Assembly: GCA_947375135.1 (NCBI GenBank) | Contig: CANCER010000003.1 | Location: forward strand, 62,001-126,000 | Direction: 5' to 3' | Length of the DNA: 64,000 nt | Origin: Comamonadaceae bacterium | Lineage (GTDB): Bacteria > Pseudomonadota > Gammaproteobacteria > Burkholderiales > Burkholderiaceae_C | Part shown: positions 26,168-34,718 of the stretch, one piece after another | Layout of the letters: every line of letters starts with the position of its first letter | Position numbering within the stretch: position 1 is the stretch's first letter | The notes under the pieces: model-generated | What the model saw: the letters and a program-made list of their open reading frames with translations, nothing else | What the model was told of the DNA's origin: nothing | Database searches by the model: none | Position numbers and translations under genes: made by a program

Positions 26168-26197
26168 ATTTACTGCTGTCACACAGTACCCAAGCCC

Positions 26198-27010
26198 ATG
26201 TCAGCCCCGGTTGCCTCCCCCCAATTACAAAGCTTGCTGAACCAGGCCGCTGCGAGTCGCAGTGGCTGGCGCACGCAAGTGGGTTGGGTGCTGGTGCTGG
26301 CCGTGCTGGCATGGGCCTGGCAGGGCGCCGAGATGCGCCCGCTGGATTTGATCAAGGACGCGGGCAATATGGGCACCTTTGCCCGCGACTTTTTTCCGCC
26401 GGATTTTCATGACTGGCGCATCTACCTCAAGGAGATGCTGGTCACCCTGCACATCGCCGTCTGGGGCACGGTGCTGGCCATTGTGGCGGCCGTGCCGCTG
26501 GGCCTGCTGAGCGCGCACAACGTGGCGCCCGTCTGGGTCTACCAACCGGTGCGCCGCCTGATGGACGCCTGCCGGGCCATCAACGAGATGGTGTTTGCCA
26601 TGCTCTTCATTGTGGCCGTGGGCCTGGGGCCGTTTGCCGGTGTGCTGGCCCTTTTTATCCACACCACGGGCACGTTGGCCAAGCTGTTTGCCGAGGCCGT
26701 GGAAGCGATTGATCCGCGCCCGGTGGAAGGCATACGCGCCACCGGGGCCCACAAGCTGGCCGAAATTGCCTATGGCGTGATTCCGCAGGTCATGCCGCTG
26801 TGGCTGTCGTATTCGCTGTACCGCTTTGAATCCAATGTGCGCTCGGCCTCCGTGGTCGGCATGGTCGGTGCCGGTGGCATCGGCGTGGTGCTGTACGAGG
26901 TGATCCGCAGCTTCCAATATGCCCAGACCTGCGCCGTGTTGCTGATGCTGGTGGCCACGGTCACGTTGATCGATGTGTTCTCGGCATGGCTGCGCCAGCG
27001 CTTCATCTAG
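26198..27010 (+). CDS. phnE: Phosphonate ABC transporter permease
   Basis: The 270-residue inner-membrane protein has about six helices. The permease EAA-like loop is [22 protein letters not shown], followed by [18 protein letters not shown], both characteristic of PhnE. It makes the translocation pore of the PhnCDE importer. Only one permease gene is present, so it probably acts as a homodimer. Confidence 0.94.
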   Translation: MSAPVASPQLQSLLNQAAASRSGWRTQVGWVLVLAVLAWAWQGAEMRPLDLIKDAGNMGTFARDFFPPDFHDWRIYLKEMLVTLHIAVWGTVLAIVAAVPLGLLSAHNVAPVWVYQPVRRLMDACRAINEMVFAMLFIVAVGLGPFAGVLALFIHTTGTLAKLFAEAVEAIDPRPVEGIRATGAHKLAEIAYGVIPQVMPLWLSYSLYRFESNVRSASVVGMVGAGGIGVVLYEVIRSFQYAQTCAVLLMLVATVTLIDVFSAWLRQRFI

Positions 27011-27039
27011 CCTGGGCCAACCCGGTGCGCAGCCACAGA

Positions 27040-27231
27040 TTGAATGAACAACTGCCGCACGGCGATGCCTGTGCCGTCTGCCTTCCCGGGGTGTGGGAAC
27101 TGGCCCTGGGCGCAACGCCCGCGTCTGACGCTGCGCTGGCTCGCGTGTTTGCGGTGCAGGCAGCCGGACGCCGAACCCTGGACCAGGAAATGCGGTGTGC
27201 CCGCGGAAGGAATTTCATTGCAAGCCCCTAA
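27040..27231 (+). CDS. Possible small protein in the phnE-oxidase gap
   Basis: A TTG at 27040 opens a 63-codon frame with third-position GC like the neighbours and two cysteines in DACAVCLP. It ends 14 bp inside the next gene. No homologue is recognised. It fills most of an otherwise empty 207-bp gap within the phn operon. It may equally be untranslated spacer. Confidence 0.25.
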   Translation: MNEQLPHGDACAVCLPGVWELALGATPASDAALARVFAVQAAGRRTLDQEMRCARGRNFIASP

Positions 27232-28360
27232 CAAAGCCGACAGCAAGACCGATGTGATTGTGGTGGGTGCCGGCATCGTCGGCCTGGCCTGTGCCCTGGT
27301 GGCTGTGGAGCAGGGCCTGCGCGTGCAGGTGGTGGAGCGCGAGGCTTTTTGCACCGGCGCCTCGATCCGCAACTTCGGTTTCGTGACCGTCACCGGCCAG
27401 GGCAGCGGTGCCACCTGGCGCCGTGCACGCCGCTCGCGTGACATCTGGGCGCATATTGCGCCGCAGGCCGGCATTCCGGTGGAGCACACGGGGCTGTATG
27501 TGCTGGCCCAACGCAGCGAGGCCGAAGCCGTGCTGCGCGAATTGCTGCTGACCGAAGAGGGTTCGGCCCTGTCCTGGCTGGCGCCCGACAGGTTGCGCAA
27601 GCAGGCGCCGCATCTGGCCCATGCCCATGTGCAGGGGGCTTTGTACAGCCCGCATGAGTTGCGCGTGGAAGCCCGTTTTGCGATCGAGCGCCTGCGCCTT
27701 TGGCTGGCCTCGCGCGGTGTGCGCTTTCACATGGGACGGGCCGTGCAGCAGGTGGAGACGGGGTGCGTACAGATGGAGGGTCTGGCGCTGCGGGCCGAGC
27801 GCATCGTGGTCTGCCCGGGAGCGGACCTGAAGAGCCTGTTTCCCCAGGCCTTCGCCCCCTACCAAACCCGGCTCTGCCAGTTGCAGATGCTGCGCATCCG
27901 CCCGCCGCGCGGCTACCACCTGGATGCCGCCGTGATGAGTGACCTGAGCCTGGTGCGCTACCGGGGTTTTAATGAGCTTCCCGCCGCGGCACGCCTGGAA
28001 GACCGCCTGCGCCAGGAGGTGCCCCGCGCCCTGCAACACGGCATCCATCTGATCGTGGTGCAAAGCGCAGACGGCAGCCTGGTGGTGGGCGACTCCCACC
28101 AATACGGCGCCGCCATGCCGCCCTTTGTACCGGCCGAGGCCGAAGAACTGATCCTGTCCGAGATGCAGCGCATGCTGTGCCTGGGCCATTACCAGGTGGA
28201 AGAGCGCTGGACCGGCATCTACCCCAGCGGCAACCAGGATGCGTTTTTTGAGACGGTTTTGCCGCAGGTGCAGTTGCTCAGCGTGATCAGCGGCACCGGC
28301 ATGAGCACGGCGTTTGCATTGGCGGAAGAATGCCTGATGGGCGAAAGGATTGCGACATGA
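27218..28360 (+). CDS. FAD-dependent amine oxidoreductase of the phosphonate cluster
   Basis: Best start is TTG 27218 with GGAAGG seven bases upstream, giving 380 residues. The FAD-binding DVIVVGAGIVGLACALVAVE lies at residues 11-30 and the C-terminal SGTGMSTAFALAEE closes the DAO fold. It resembles the flavoprotein clade known to sit beside phosphonatase genes (TIGR03364). Characterised flavin oxidases of phosphonate clusters convert 2-aminoethylphosphonate or its N-methyl form to phosphonoacetaldehyde, as far as I recall (PbfC/PbfD). That product is the substrate of the next gene, PhnX, whose start overlaps this stop. Substrate here is inferred. Confidence 0.85.
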   Translation: MQAPNKADSKTDVIVVGAGIVGLACALVAVEQGLRVQVVEREAFCTGASIRNFGFVTVTGQGSGATWRRARRSRDIWAHIAPQAGIPVEHTGLYVLAQRSEAEAVLRELLLTEEGSALSWLAPDRLRKQAPHLAHAHVQGALYSPHELRVEARFAIERLRLWLASRGVRFHMGRAVQQVETGCVQMEGLALRAERIVVCPGADLKSLFPQAFAPYQTRLCQLQMLRIRPPRGYHLDAAVMSDLSLVRYRGFNELPAAARLEDRLRQEVPRALQHGIHLIVVQSADGSLVVGDSHQYGAAMPPFVPAEAEELILSEMQRMLCLGHYQVEERWTGIYPSGNQDAFFETVLPQVQLLSVISGTGMSTAFALAEECLMGERIAT

Positions 28361-29202
28361 CAACGACAACGACAACGATTCGGGCGGTGGTGTTTGACTG
28401 GGCCGGCACCATCGTGGACTTTGGCAGCCTGGCACCCATGGGCGCTTTTGTGCGCCTGTTTGCCAAGCACGGCATCACCCTCAGCATTGCCCAGGCCCGC
28501 GTGCCCATGGGACTGCCGAAGTTGGCGCATATCGAGGCCTTGGGCGCCATGCCCGAAATTGCCGCGCAGTGGCAGCTGGTGAAAGGCCGCAGTTTCGCGG
28601 CAGAAGATGCCGCAGCCCTGCTGCAGGAATTCGTGCCCATGAGTGCGGCCAGCGCCATGGAACACAGCGACTTCATCCCTGGTTTCCTGGATAGCTATGC
28701 CTGGCTGCAGCAGCAGGGCATGGGTGTGGCCACCACCACCGGCTACACCCGTTTCATCATGGAGCCGCTGATTGCCAAGGCAGCAGAGGCAGGATTCACG
28801 CCGGCGCGAACGATCTGTTGCGACGATGTGGCGCACAGCCGCCCCAGTCCGCTGGGCATGCAGGAATGCATGAAAAGCCTGGGCCTGGAGGGGCAGAGCG
28901 CGTGCGTGGTCAAAGTGGACGACACCGCGCCCGGCCTGCAGGAAGGCCTGAATGCCGGCTGCTGGACGGTGGGCGTGGCCGCCAGTGGCAACGCGCTGGG
29001 CTGGTCGTGGGACCAGTGGGTGCATGCCAGCGAGGACGAGCGTGAACATGCTTTGGTGGATGCGCGGCGCAGGTTGAAGGATGCGGGTGCCCATGCGGTG
29101 ATCGACAGCGTGGCCGATCTGCGTGCCGCGCTGGCGGCCATTGAAGTGCGGGTGGCGGCAGGGCTAGCTGACCCGCACCAAGCGCTTAGTCAAAATAGGT
29201 AA
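28357..29202 (+). CDS. phnX: Phosphonoacetaldehyde hydrolase (phosphonatase)
   Basis: The protein (281 residues) belongs to the HAD superfamily. The nucleophile motif is FDWAGTIVD (Asp14), and PMGLPKLAHI carries Lys55, the Schiff-base lysine that separates true PhnX from other HAD enzymes. DDVAHSRPSP is the acidic metal loop. It cleaves phosphonoacetaldehyde to acetaldehyde and phosphate. Its ATG overlaps the stop of the flavin oxidase, preceded by GAAAGG. The first codons form a short ACAACG tandem repeat encoding a run of threonines. PhnW, which makes the same substrate from 2-aminoethylphosphonate, is at 38648. Confidence 0.94.
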   Translation: MTTTTTTIRAVVFDWAGTIVDFGSLAPMGAFVRLFAKHGITLSIAQARVPMGLPKLAHIEALGAMPEIAAQWQLVKGRSFAAEDAAALLQEFVPMSAASAMEHSDFIPGFLDSYAWLQQQGMGVATTTGYTRFIMEPLIAKAAEAGFTPARTICCDDVAHSRPSPLGMQECMKSLGLEGQSACVVKVDDTAPGLQEGLNAGCWTVGVAASGNALGWSWDQWVHASEDEREHALVDARRRLKDAGAHAVIDSVADLRAALAAIEVRVAAGLADPHQALSQNR

Positions 29203-29380
29203 TTTCTACGTTGCCGCAGGGATCGCACCCTGCCAACCGAGACGGCTGGAAATCTCCGTGACGACTTGTTTGAGTCGGCGTGCAAGTGGTGAATCCCACG
29301 CGATGGGAAAATTGTCACGGTGCCCCAACAGGGTGATGCCGATCGCCGCCTCGCCCTCGTGGTTGGGTGTCCTGGGACCC
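29203..29380. other. 178-bp gap between phnX and cheR
   Basis: A minus-strand frame (29206-29409, up to 67 codons) crosses this gap and overlaps cheR by 29 bp, but I recognise no family in it and no ribosome-binding site. No clear terminator was found for either convergent gene. Confidence 0.4.
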
Positions 29381-30226
29381 TCAGGTTTGCAGGTGGGGTT
29401 CCGTCGCACTGCGCCTGTTCACCATGGCCCGGCTGCCATAGACGCCACTGCCTTCGCCCCAAGGCACCAGGGCATCGCACAGGCCCAAGGGGCTTTCACT
29501 GGGGCCCAGAAACAGCAGACCGCCCGGCGCCAGCCGCTGCTGCAAGGCATGCAGCACTTTGTACTGGGTAGGGCGGTCAAAGTAGATCAGCACATTGCGG
29601 CAAAAAATCAGGTCATAGGTGTCGGTCGCTGCGCCCAGTTGCACCAGATTGATGGACTGAAAGCGCACCATGCTGGCCACTGCCGCGTCCACTTGCCACT
29701 GTGCGCCTTCCGCACGGAAGTAACGCTGTCGCAAACCTTCCGGCAAGCCGCGCTCCAACTCAAACGCCCCATAGCGACCGGCGCGGGCCTGGGTCAGCAC
29801 GGTCTCGCAGATGTCGGAGGCCAACAAGTGGATCTGCCAGTCCGGCGCCTGCAGGCCCTCGTCGCGCAGCAGCATGGCGATGGAGTAGGGCTCCTGCCCG
29901 CTGGAGCAGGCGGCCGACCATATCCGCAGTTCGCGCGGCATGCGCTTTCGCCACAGTGGCAGTACTTCGGTGCGCAGTCGCTCGAAAGGGCGACGGTCGC
30001 GGAACCAGTAGGTTTCATGGGTGGTGAGCGCGGATATCACGGTTTGCGCGAGCGGCCCTCTGTCGTTGGCCTGCAGCGCCTGCACCAACGCAGAGATGTC
30101 CGCCAGGCCAGCGGCTTGCAGCACGGCATGCAGGCGGGAGTGAATCAGGTAGTCCTTGTCCGGCCCGAGCTGAACGCCGGCGCGCGCATGCATGAACTGG
30201 CGCAGGGCGTGCAGGGCCGTATCCAT
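29381..30226 (-). CDS. cheR: Chemotaxis methyltransferase CheR
   Basis: From ATG 30226 the protein has 281 residues. Motifs: TTHETYWFRD (68-77), the SAM-binding IWSAACSSGQEPYS (102-115) and CRNVLIYFD (209-217). It methylates glutamates of chemoreceptors. The start overlaps the cheB stop by one base. No CheA or CheY gene is in the window, so the module must use partners elsewhere or work differently. Confidence 0.93.
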   Translation of the reverse strand: MDTALHALRQFMHARAGVQLGPDKDYLIHSRLHAVLQAAGLADISALVQALQANDRGPLAQTVISALTTHETYWFRDRRPFERLRTEVLPLWRKRMPRELRIWSAACSSGQEPYSIAMLLRDEGLQAPDWQIHLLASDICETVLTQARAGRYGAFELERGLPEGLRQRYFRAEGAQWQVDAAVASMVRFQSINLVQLGAATDTYDLIFCRNVLIYFDRPTQYKVLHALQQRLAPGGLLFLGPSESPLGLCDALVPWGEGSGVYGSRAMVNRRSATEPHLQT

Positions 30227-31233
30227 CAGGCGCCTGCACTTTCCCGCACACGAAGGGCGATTTGCTCCGGCGCCAACACCGCGTGGCAAATGCCGGCCTG
30301 TGCCACAGCCCCTGGCATGCCCCAGACCACTGAGCTGGCCTGGTCCTGCGCCAGAATGGTGGAGCCGCCTGCATGCAGTTGCCGGCAGCCCAGCAAGCCA
30401 TCCTGCCCCATGCCGGTGAGTATGACCACCAAGGTGCGCAGCGATACTTTTTGCGCCAGCGAGCGCAGCATCACATCCACGGCGGGCTTGCAATAATTTT
30501 CAGGCGGGCCGTCGTCCAGGCGACAAACCAGCTGCAGGCCTTGCGTTTCCAGCCGCAGGTGGCGGCCGCCGGCTGCCAGGTAAGCATGGCCGGGCTGCAG
30601 CACCAGGCCGTCGGCGGCTTCATGGCTAGGTATGCCGCTGTTGTCCTGCAGGCTCTGTGCAAGCGCGCCCACAAAGCCGGCAGTCATATGCTGGGTAACC
30701 ACAATCGGGAAGGCCAGTGGCAGGCCTGCGCCTGCCAGTCCGGCGAACAGCAGTTGCAGGGCCTGTGGCCCGCCGGTGGAAGATCCGATGGCCAGAACGT
30801 CGAAGCCGCGCGTTGCCGGGGGTTCAGAAGGCCTGGGCGCCTGCCGTTGGGGCAGCACCTCTGCCTGCGCACCCAGTTGTTGGCGCAGCCCCTTCGCGAA
30901 GCCGCCTTGCGCGGCCTCGTCGTCCAGCGTCACGGGGCGTTGCAGCAGTGTCAGCTTGCGGTCAACGGGCAGGCCGGGTATGGCGGTGTAAGTGCCGGTA
31001 TGCAGCAAAAGGCATTGGCTGATGGCAGCGTGCTTGAGTGCATCCTGCAGCAGGGCAAGGGTCAGCTGCCCGGCATCCAGCAGCAGACACTGCGCACCGC
31101 TTGTGCCCACGGCTTCAGGCAGTGAGCTGCTGCTCAGCATCTGCCCGACGACATCCACGCCCGGCACGTCACGCAGCAGCCGGCGCAGTTGCAGCCGCAA
31201 AGCGGCGGGCATGGGGGCCAACAGCACCCGCAT
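30226..31233 (-). CDS. cheB: CheB-like methylesterase with degenerate receiver domain
   Basis: From ATG 31233 the protein has 335 residues. The C-terminal esterase is intact: catalytic Ser in GSSTGGP (150-155), His182 in TQHMTAGF and Asp278 in GMGQDG. The N-terminal domain aligns in pattern with a receiver (MRVLLAPMPAALRLQL), but the acidic pair after the first strand is replaced by Ala-Pro and the phosphate-loop context is lost; only an Asp at position 53 may correspond to the phosphorylation site. It should deamidate or demethylate receptors, probably not controlled by CheA phosphorylation (inference). Confidence 0.88.
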   Translation of the reverse strand: MRVLLAPMPAALRLQLRRLLRDVPGVDVVGQMLSSSSLPEAVGTSGAQCLLLDAGQLTLALLQDALKHAAISQCLLLHTGTYTAIPGLPVDRKLTLLQRPVTLDDEAAQGGFAKGLRQQLGAQAEVLPQRQAPRPSEPPATRGFDVLAIGSSTGGPQALQLLFAGLAGAGLPLAFPIVVTQHMTAGFVGALAQSLQDNSGIPSHEAADGLVLQPGHAYLAAGGRHLRLETQGLQLVCRLDDGPPENYCKPAVDVMLRSLAQKVSLRTLVVILTGMGQDGLLGCRQLHAGGSTILAQDQASSVVWGMPGAVAQAGICHAVLAPEQIALRVRESAGA

Positions 31234-31243
31234 CACAGCCGCT

Positions 31244-32740
31244 TCAGTGCGCCAGGCTGGCCGCACGCTCGGTCGGTTCGAGCGCGTCTGCCATGCCCAC
31301 GCCGGGGAACATGTGGCGGATGTGGCGGAGCAGCGCCTGGTGCGGGTCTTCGTCATCGAGCGCATGGGCGGTGGTGCCCATGGCGGCCAGGTTGGCGGTG
31401 ACCGTGGCCAAGCTTTCGGGCAGTTTTTCAAACAGCTGTTGCAGGGCGGGGGCGCCAATTTCAAGCATCAGTACCTCGGTGCGCGAGCGCACGGTCTGCC
31501 GATGCGGTGAGCCCAGCAGGGCGGTGGCAGCGCCGAAGCTGTCGCCGGGGCGCAGCATGTGCCCCACAGATGCCTGTCCGGCCAGCTTGATGGCGCCATG
31601 CGCTTCCATCATGCCTTCGCGCAGGATGTAGAGCTCGCCGCCTGCCTCACCCGCCTGTATCACCACCCTCCCGGCGGAAAAACGCAGGGTGCGGGCCTGG
31701 CTGGCCAGCAAGCGCAAGCCGGCCTCGGGCAGGCCCTCGAACACCGGTGCGCGTTCCACCAGTTCCAGCAGGCGCGCGGACTCGGGCGCGTCTTGTGCCT
31801 GCGACACCTGCCGCTCCGTGACCGACACGCTGCGCCCGGCCGGACGCAGGCCGGCGCGCGCCAGATGCACCAGCACCGCCTTGTAAATCGCCCTGGTTCC
31901 GGGCAGCAGGAATTTCCAGGGCGCGCTGAAACCGATCATGTAATCCACGCCCTCGATCTTGATGCCGTTGACAGCCACCGTGGGCAGATCCTTCTGCGGG
32001 CCAATCAGCTCGGTCAGGGCGTCCAGCGTGGCCGCTTGCAAGATGCGAATGGCCTGGTCGGCCGGCACGCTGCAATCCAGAATGATGTGCACACTGCGGC
32101 TGCTCAATTCTTGAGGCAGGCTGAAGTTGCTGATGGTGTAGGAGCTGAACTTGCTATTGGGGAAGCTGATGATGTCGTCCAGCAAATTTTTGATGCGCGT
32201 GGTGCGCCAGCTGATTTCGGTGAGCTGGCCGATGATTTCCTTGTCGCCTGAGCGGTGGATCTGAATCCAGTCGCCAATCCGCGTGGCACGGTCGATGTTC
32301 AGGGCGATGCCGGCAAACACGTCCTGCAGCAACTCGCGCAAGGCCATGCCCAGCACCAGTCCGGCCACGCCGGATGCGGCCCACAGAAAGGTCAAGTCCT
32401 GGTTGAAGACAATGCGCGCGCAGGCCGAGATGGCAATGGCGTAAATCACCAGGCTGGAGATCTGCAGCAGCAGGCGTGGCGCCGGCGTGCCGGTGGCTGA
32501 GACGATGAAGCCTTCAAAAATGACGTAGCGGATGATGCGGTTGACCAGCACGGCCAGGGACATAAAGCCCACCGCACCGAGCGCGTTTTTCATCATGGCG
32601 CCGGTGCTGTCCATGGCCTCTATGCCGAAGCGCTGGTAGGTCTCGCCCCCGAACAGGAAAACCAGCAGGATGGCGATGGATATCAGCAGCGGCCCAAGAG
32701 TCTTGCTGACGATCTGGCGCGATTGATCAAGATGGGCCAT
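31244..32740 (-). CDS. Mechanosensitive MscS-type channel with cyclic-nucleotide domain
   Basis: The protein (498 residues) has three to four N-terminal helices (about 15-145), with the pore-lining stretch around GVAGLVLGMALRELLQDVFAGIAL. A cytoplasmic MscS beta domain (DWIQIHRSGDKEIIGQLTEISWRTT) follows, then a C-terminal cNMP-binding domain (about 345-470; GEAGGELYILREG and GDSFGAATALLG). Such fused proteins gate with membrane tension and/or cyclic nucleotides. Its place within a che cluster is unusual. The RSRTEV segment lies where cNMP sites carry RSxTyxx, so ligand binding is plausible. Confidence 0.9.
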   Translation of the reverse strand: MAHLDQSRQIVSKTLGPLLISIAILLVFLFGGETYQRFGIEAMDSTGAMMKNALGAVGFMSLAVLVNRIIRYVIFEGFIVSATGTPAPRLLLQISSLVIYAIAISACARIVFNQDLTFLWAASGVAGLVLGMALRELLQDVFAGIALNIDRATRIGDWIQIHRSGDKEIIGQLTEISWRTTRIKNLLDDIISFPNSKFSSYTISNFSLPQELSSRSVHIILDCSVPADQAIRILQAATLDALTELIGPQKDLPTVAVNGIKIEGVDYMIGFSAPWKFLLPGTRAIYKAVLVHLARAGLRPAGRSVSVTERQVSQAQDAPESARLLELVERAPVFEGLPEAGLRLLASQARTLRFSAGRVVIQAGEAGGELYILREGMMEAHGAIKLAGQASVGHMLRPGDSFGAATALLGSPHRQTVRSRTEVLMLEIGAPALQQLFEKLPESLATVTANLAAMGTTAHALDDEDPHQALLRHIRHMFPGVGMADALEPTERAASLAH

Positions 32741-32747
32741 GGTGCAA

Positions 32748-34697
32748 TCAGGCCGTGCGGATGCGGTTGGTCTCTGCGTTGAGATGCTGCGCCATGGCGG
32801 TGAGCGACTGCATGGTGGCCGAAATTTCTTCCGACGCGCTGGCCGTGGTCTGGGCCACGGTTTGCAGGCGCACCACCCGGTCTTTGAGCAGCTGCATCAT
32901 GGCACTTTGCTCTTCGATGGAGGCGGCAATCGACTGTATGGTGTCACCGCTTTGCTGCGACATGTGAACGATCTGCCCCATGGACGTACGCGCCTCACTT
33001 GCCGTGCTGACACCGGAACCCACCGCCGTGGTCGCTTCCTGCACCAGCGCGCGAATCTCGCGCGTGGCGCCGGCCACTTCTTCAGCCAGGGCGCTGATCT
33101 TGTGGGCGATCAGGCCGAAGCCACCGCCATGCTCACCGGCGCGCGCCGCTTCCAGCCCGGCGTTCAGGGCCAGCACATAGGTTTTGTCAGCCACGCTGGC
33201 AATGAGCTCGCTGATCTGGGTAATGCGGGCGTTCTTTTCGGCAATGCCGTTCACGGCGGTGCCCAGGGCACTCAGGGTCGTCTGGCCGCCCTGGGCCGAC
33301 TCCACGGCCTGGCGCGCCAGCACGCGGGCGCGGTCGGCATGGCTGGCAATCTCGCCAATGGCGGACGCCGTCTGTTCAATGGCACCGGAGATATCCACCA
33401 GCGTGGTCATCTGGCCCGAGGCGTGGCGCGACACTTCCACTGCTGCGGCCGTGGTCTCGCCGGCGCTGACGCTGACCTGCACCGTGGCCTGGCGCACCTC
33501 CACCAACACATTGCGCAATTGCGTTACCGCCTTGTTGAGGTTGAGCTTCATGGCGGCGAATTCCCCCTGGAAGCTGCTGTCAATCGTATGGGCCAGGTTG
33601 CCTTCGGCCAGCGCGCTGGCATAAGCGGAGATGGCGTCCAGCATGGACACCAGCACATCCAGGCTGCGATTGACATTGCCCTTGAGGGCGCGCAGTTCGC
33701 CGGCGTATTCACCGGTCATGCGCCCGCGCACGTCGCCGGCGGCCAGCTTGGCCATCACCGCAGCCACCTCGTGCAGCGGCTCTGCCAAAGTGCCCAGCAG
33801 GGCGTTGGCACCGCTGATCAACTTGGCAAACTCGCCCTTGTGGCGCGCCGGGTCGGCACGCACCGACAGCGTACCCGCTCGCGCGGCTTCGATCAGCTCG
33901 CCCAGGTCGTGCGACACCGCCCGCAGCGTTTGCGCAATTTCGGCTGTGGCACGCAACATCTGGCCCGGCTCGTCGCGGTAACCCGTGTCCACCACAGTGA
34001 CCGACAGATCGCCCAAAGCCATGCGCGAGATCGCGTTGCAGACCTGGGCAATCGGCTGGGTGATGGAGCGAATCACCCACCAACTGGCCAGCAGGCCCAG
34101 CAGTACCGAGGCCACGATCAGCCCGATGATCCGGTGACGCGATGTTTCAAAGTGCGCCACGGTGCTCACCGTGCTTTCCTCGGCCACTTCGATTTGCAGG
34201 TCAATCAGGCTGGAAAGCTTGTCGGACACCGGGTCTATGGCCGGATACAACTTGGTTGCCACAAAATCGACCAAGTCGGCGTCGCGGCCGGACTGCAGCA
34301 GCTGCACCAGACGGTCCACGGCCAGGTCTGCGGTGATCAGCCGGGGCTTGATGTCTTCCACCAGGGCGCGCTCCTTGTCCACCAGATAGGTCGCCAGGTA
34401 GGCTTGCCAGCGCTGCTTGACGGTTTCACGCGCTTTTTGGATGTTCTTGAGGGCTTCGTCTCGCGTGAGGGCGCCCGAACGTGCCTTGTGCGCTGTGTCC
34501 ACCACATTGACCGCATACATGTCAGCAATGACCTTGAGGTCACGCAAGGGAACCACCCGGTCCTCAAAAATGGTGGACAGCGCCGCGCGCCCGGTCGTAA
34601 AGGCCTGTTCACCAATGGCACCCACGGCCAATATGAACAGAATCAGGGAGCCGACCAGAAGAATGAGTTTGGAGCGGATTTTCAGGTTGTTGAGCAT
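32748..34697 (-). CDS. Methyl-accepting chemoreceptor with four-helix sensor and poly-HAMP
   Basis: The 649-residue protein has TM1 (10-29), a periplasmic four-helix-bundle sensor (30-187, with the YAVNVVDTAHKARSG motif), TM2 (189-208), then what look like four successive HAMP-like units (about 210-262, 263-303, 307-350, 353-395) and a signalling domain. The hairpin tip reads ADKTYVLALNAGLEAARAGE, which differs from the usual QTNLLALNAAIEAARAGE. No CheR-docking pentapeptide ends the protein. Ligand unknown; the setting suggests phosphate- or phosphonate-related taxis (inference). Confidence 0.93.
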   Translation of the reverse strand: MLNNLKIRSKLILLVGSLILFILAVGAIGEQAFTTGRAALSTIFEDRVVPLRDLKVIADMYAVNVVDTAHKARSGALTRDEALKNIQKARETVKQRWQAYLATYLVDKERALVEDIKPRLITADLAVDRLVQLLQSGRDADLVDFVATKLYPAIDPVSDKLSSLIDLQIEVAEESTVSTVAHFETSRHRIIGLIVASVLLGLLASWWVIRSITQPIAQVCNAISRMALGDLSVTVVDTGYRDEPGQMLRATAEIAQTLRAVSHDLGELIEAARAGTLSVRADPARHKGEFAKLISGANALLGTLAEPLHEVAAVMAKLAAGDVRGRMTGEYAGELRALKGNVNRSLDVLVSMLDAISAYASALAEGNLAHTIDSSFQGEFAAMKLNLNKAVTQLRNVLVEVRQATVQVSVSAGETTAAAVEVSRHASGQMTTLVDISGAIEQTASAIGEIASHADRARVLARQAVESAQGGQTTLSALGTAVNGIAEKNARITQISELIASVADKTYVLALNAGLEAARAGEHGGGFGLIAHKISALAEEVAGATREIRALVQEATTAVGSGVSTASEARTSMGQIVHMSQQSGDTIQSIAASIEEQSAMMQLLKDRVVRLQTVAQTTASASEEISATMQSLTAMAQHLNAETNRIRTA

Positions 34698-34718
34698 GTT
34701 GTTTCCTAGGGCCTGTGC

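Noticed and set aside
28357..28378. ACAACG tandem repeat as a phase-variable tract
   Set aside because: Only about three copies of six bases, in frame; length change would not shift the phnX frame.
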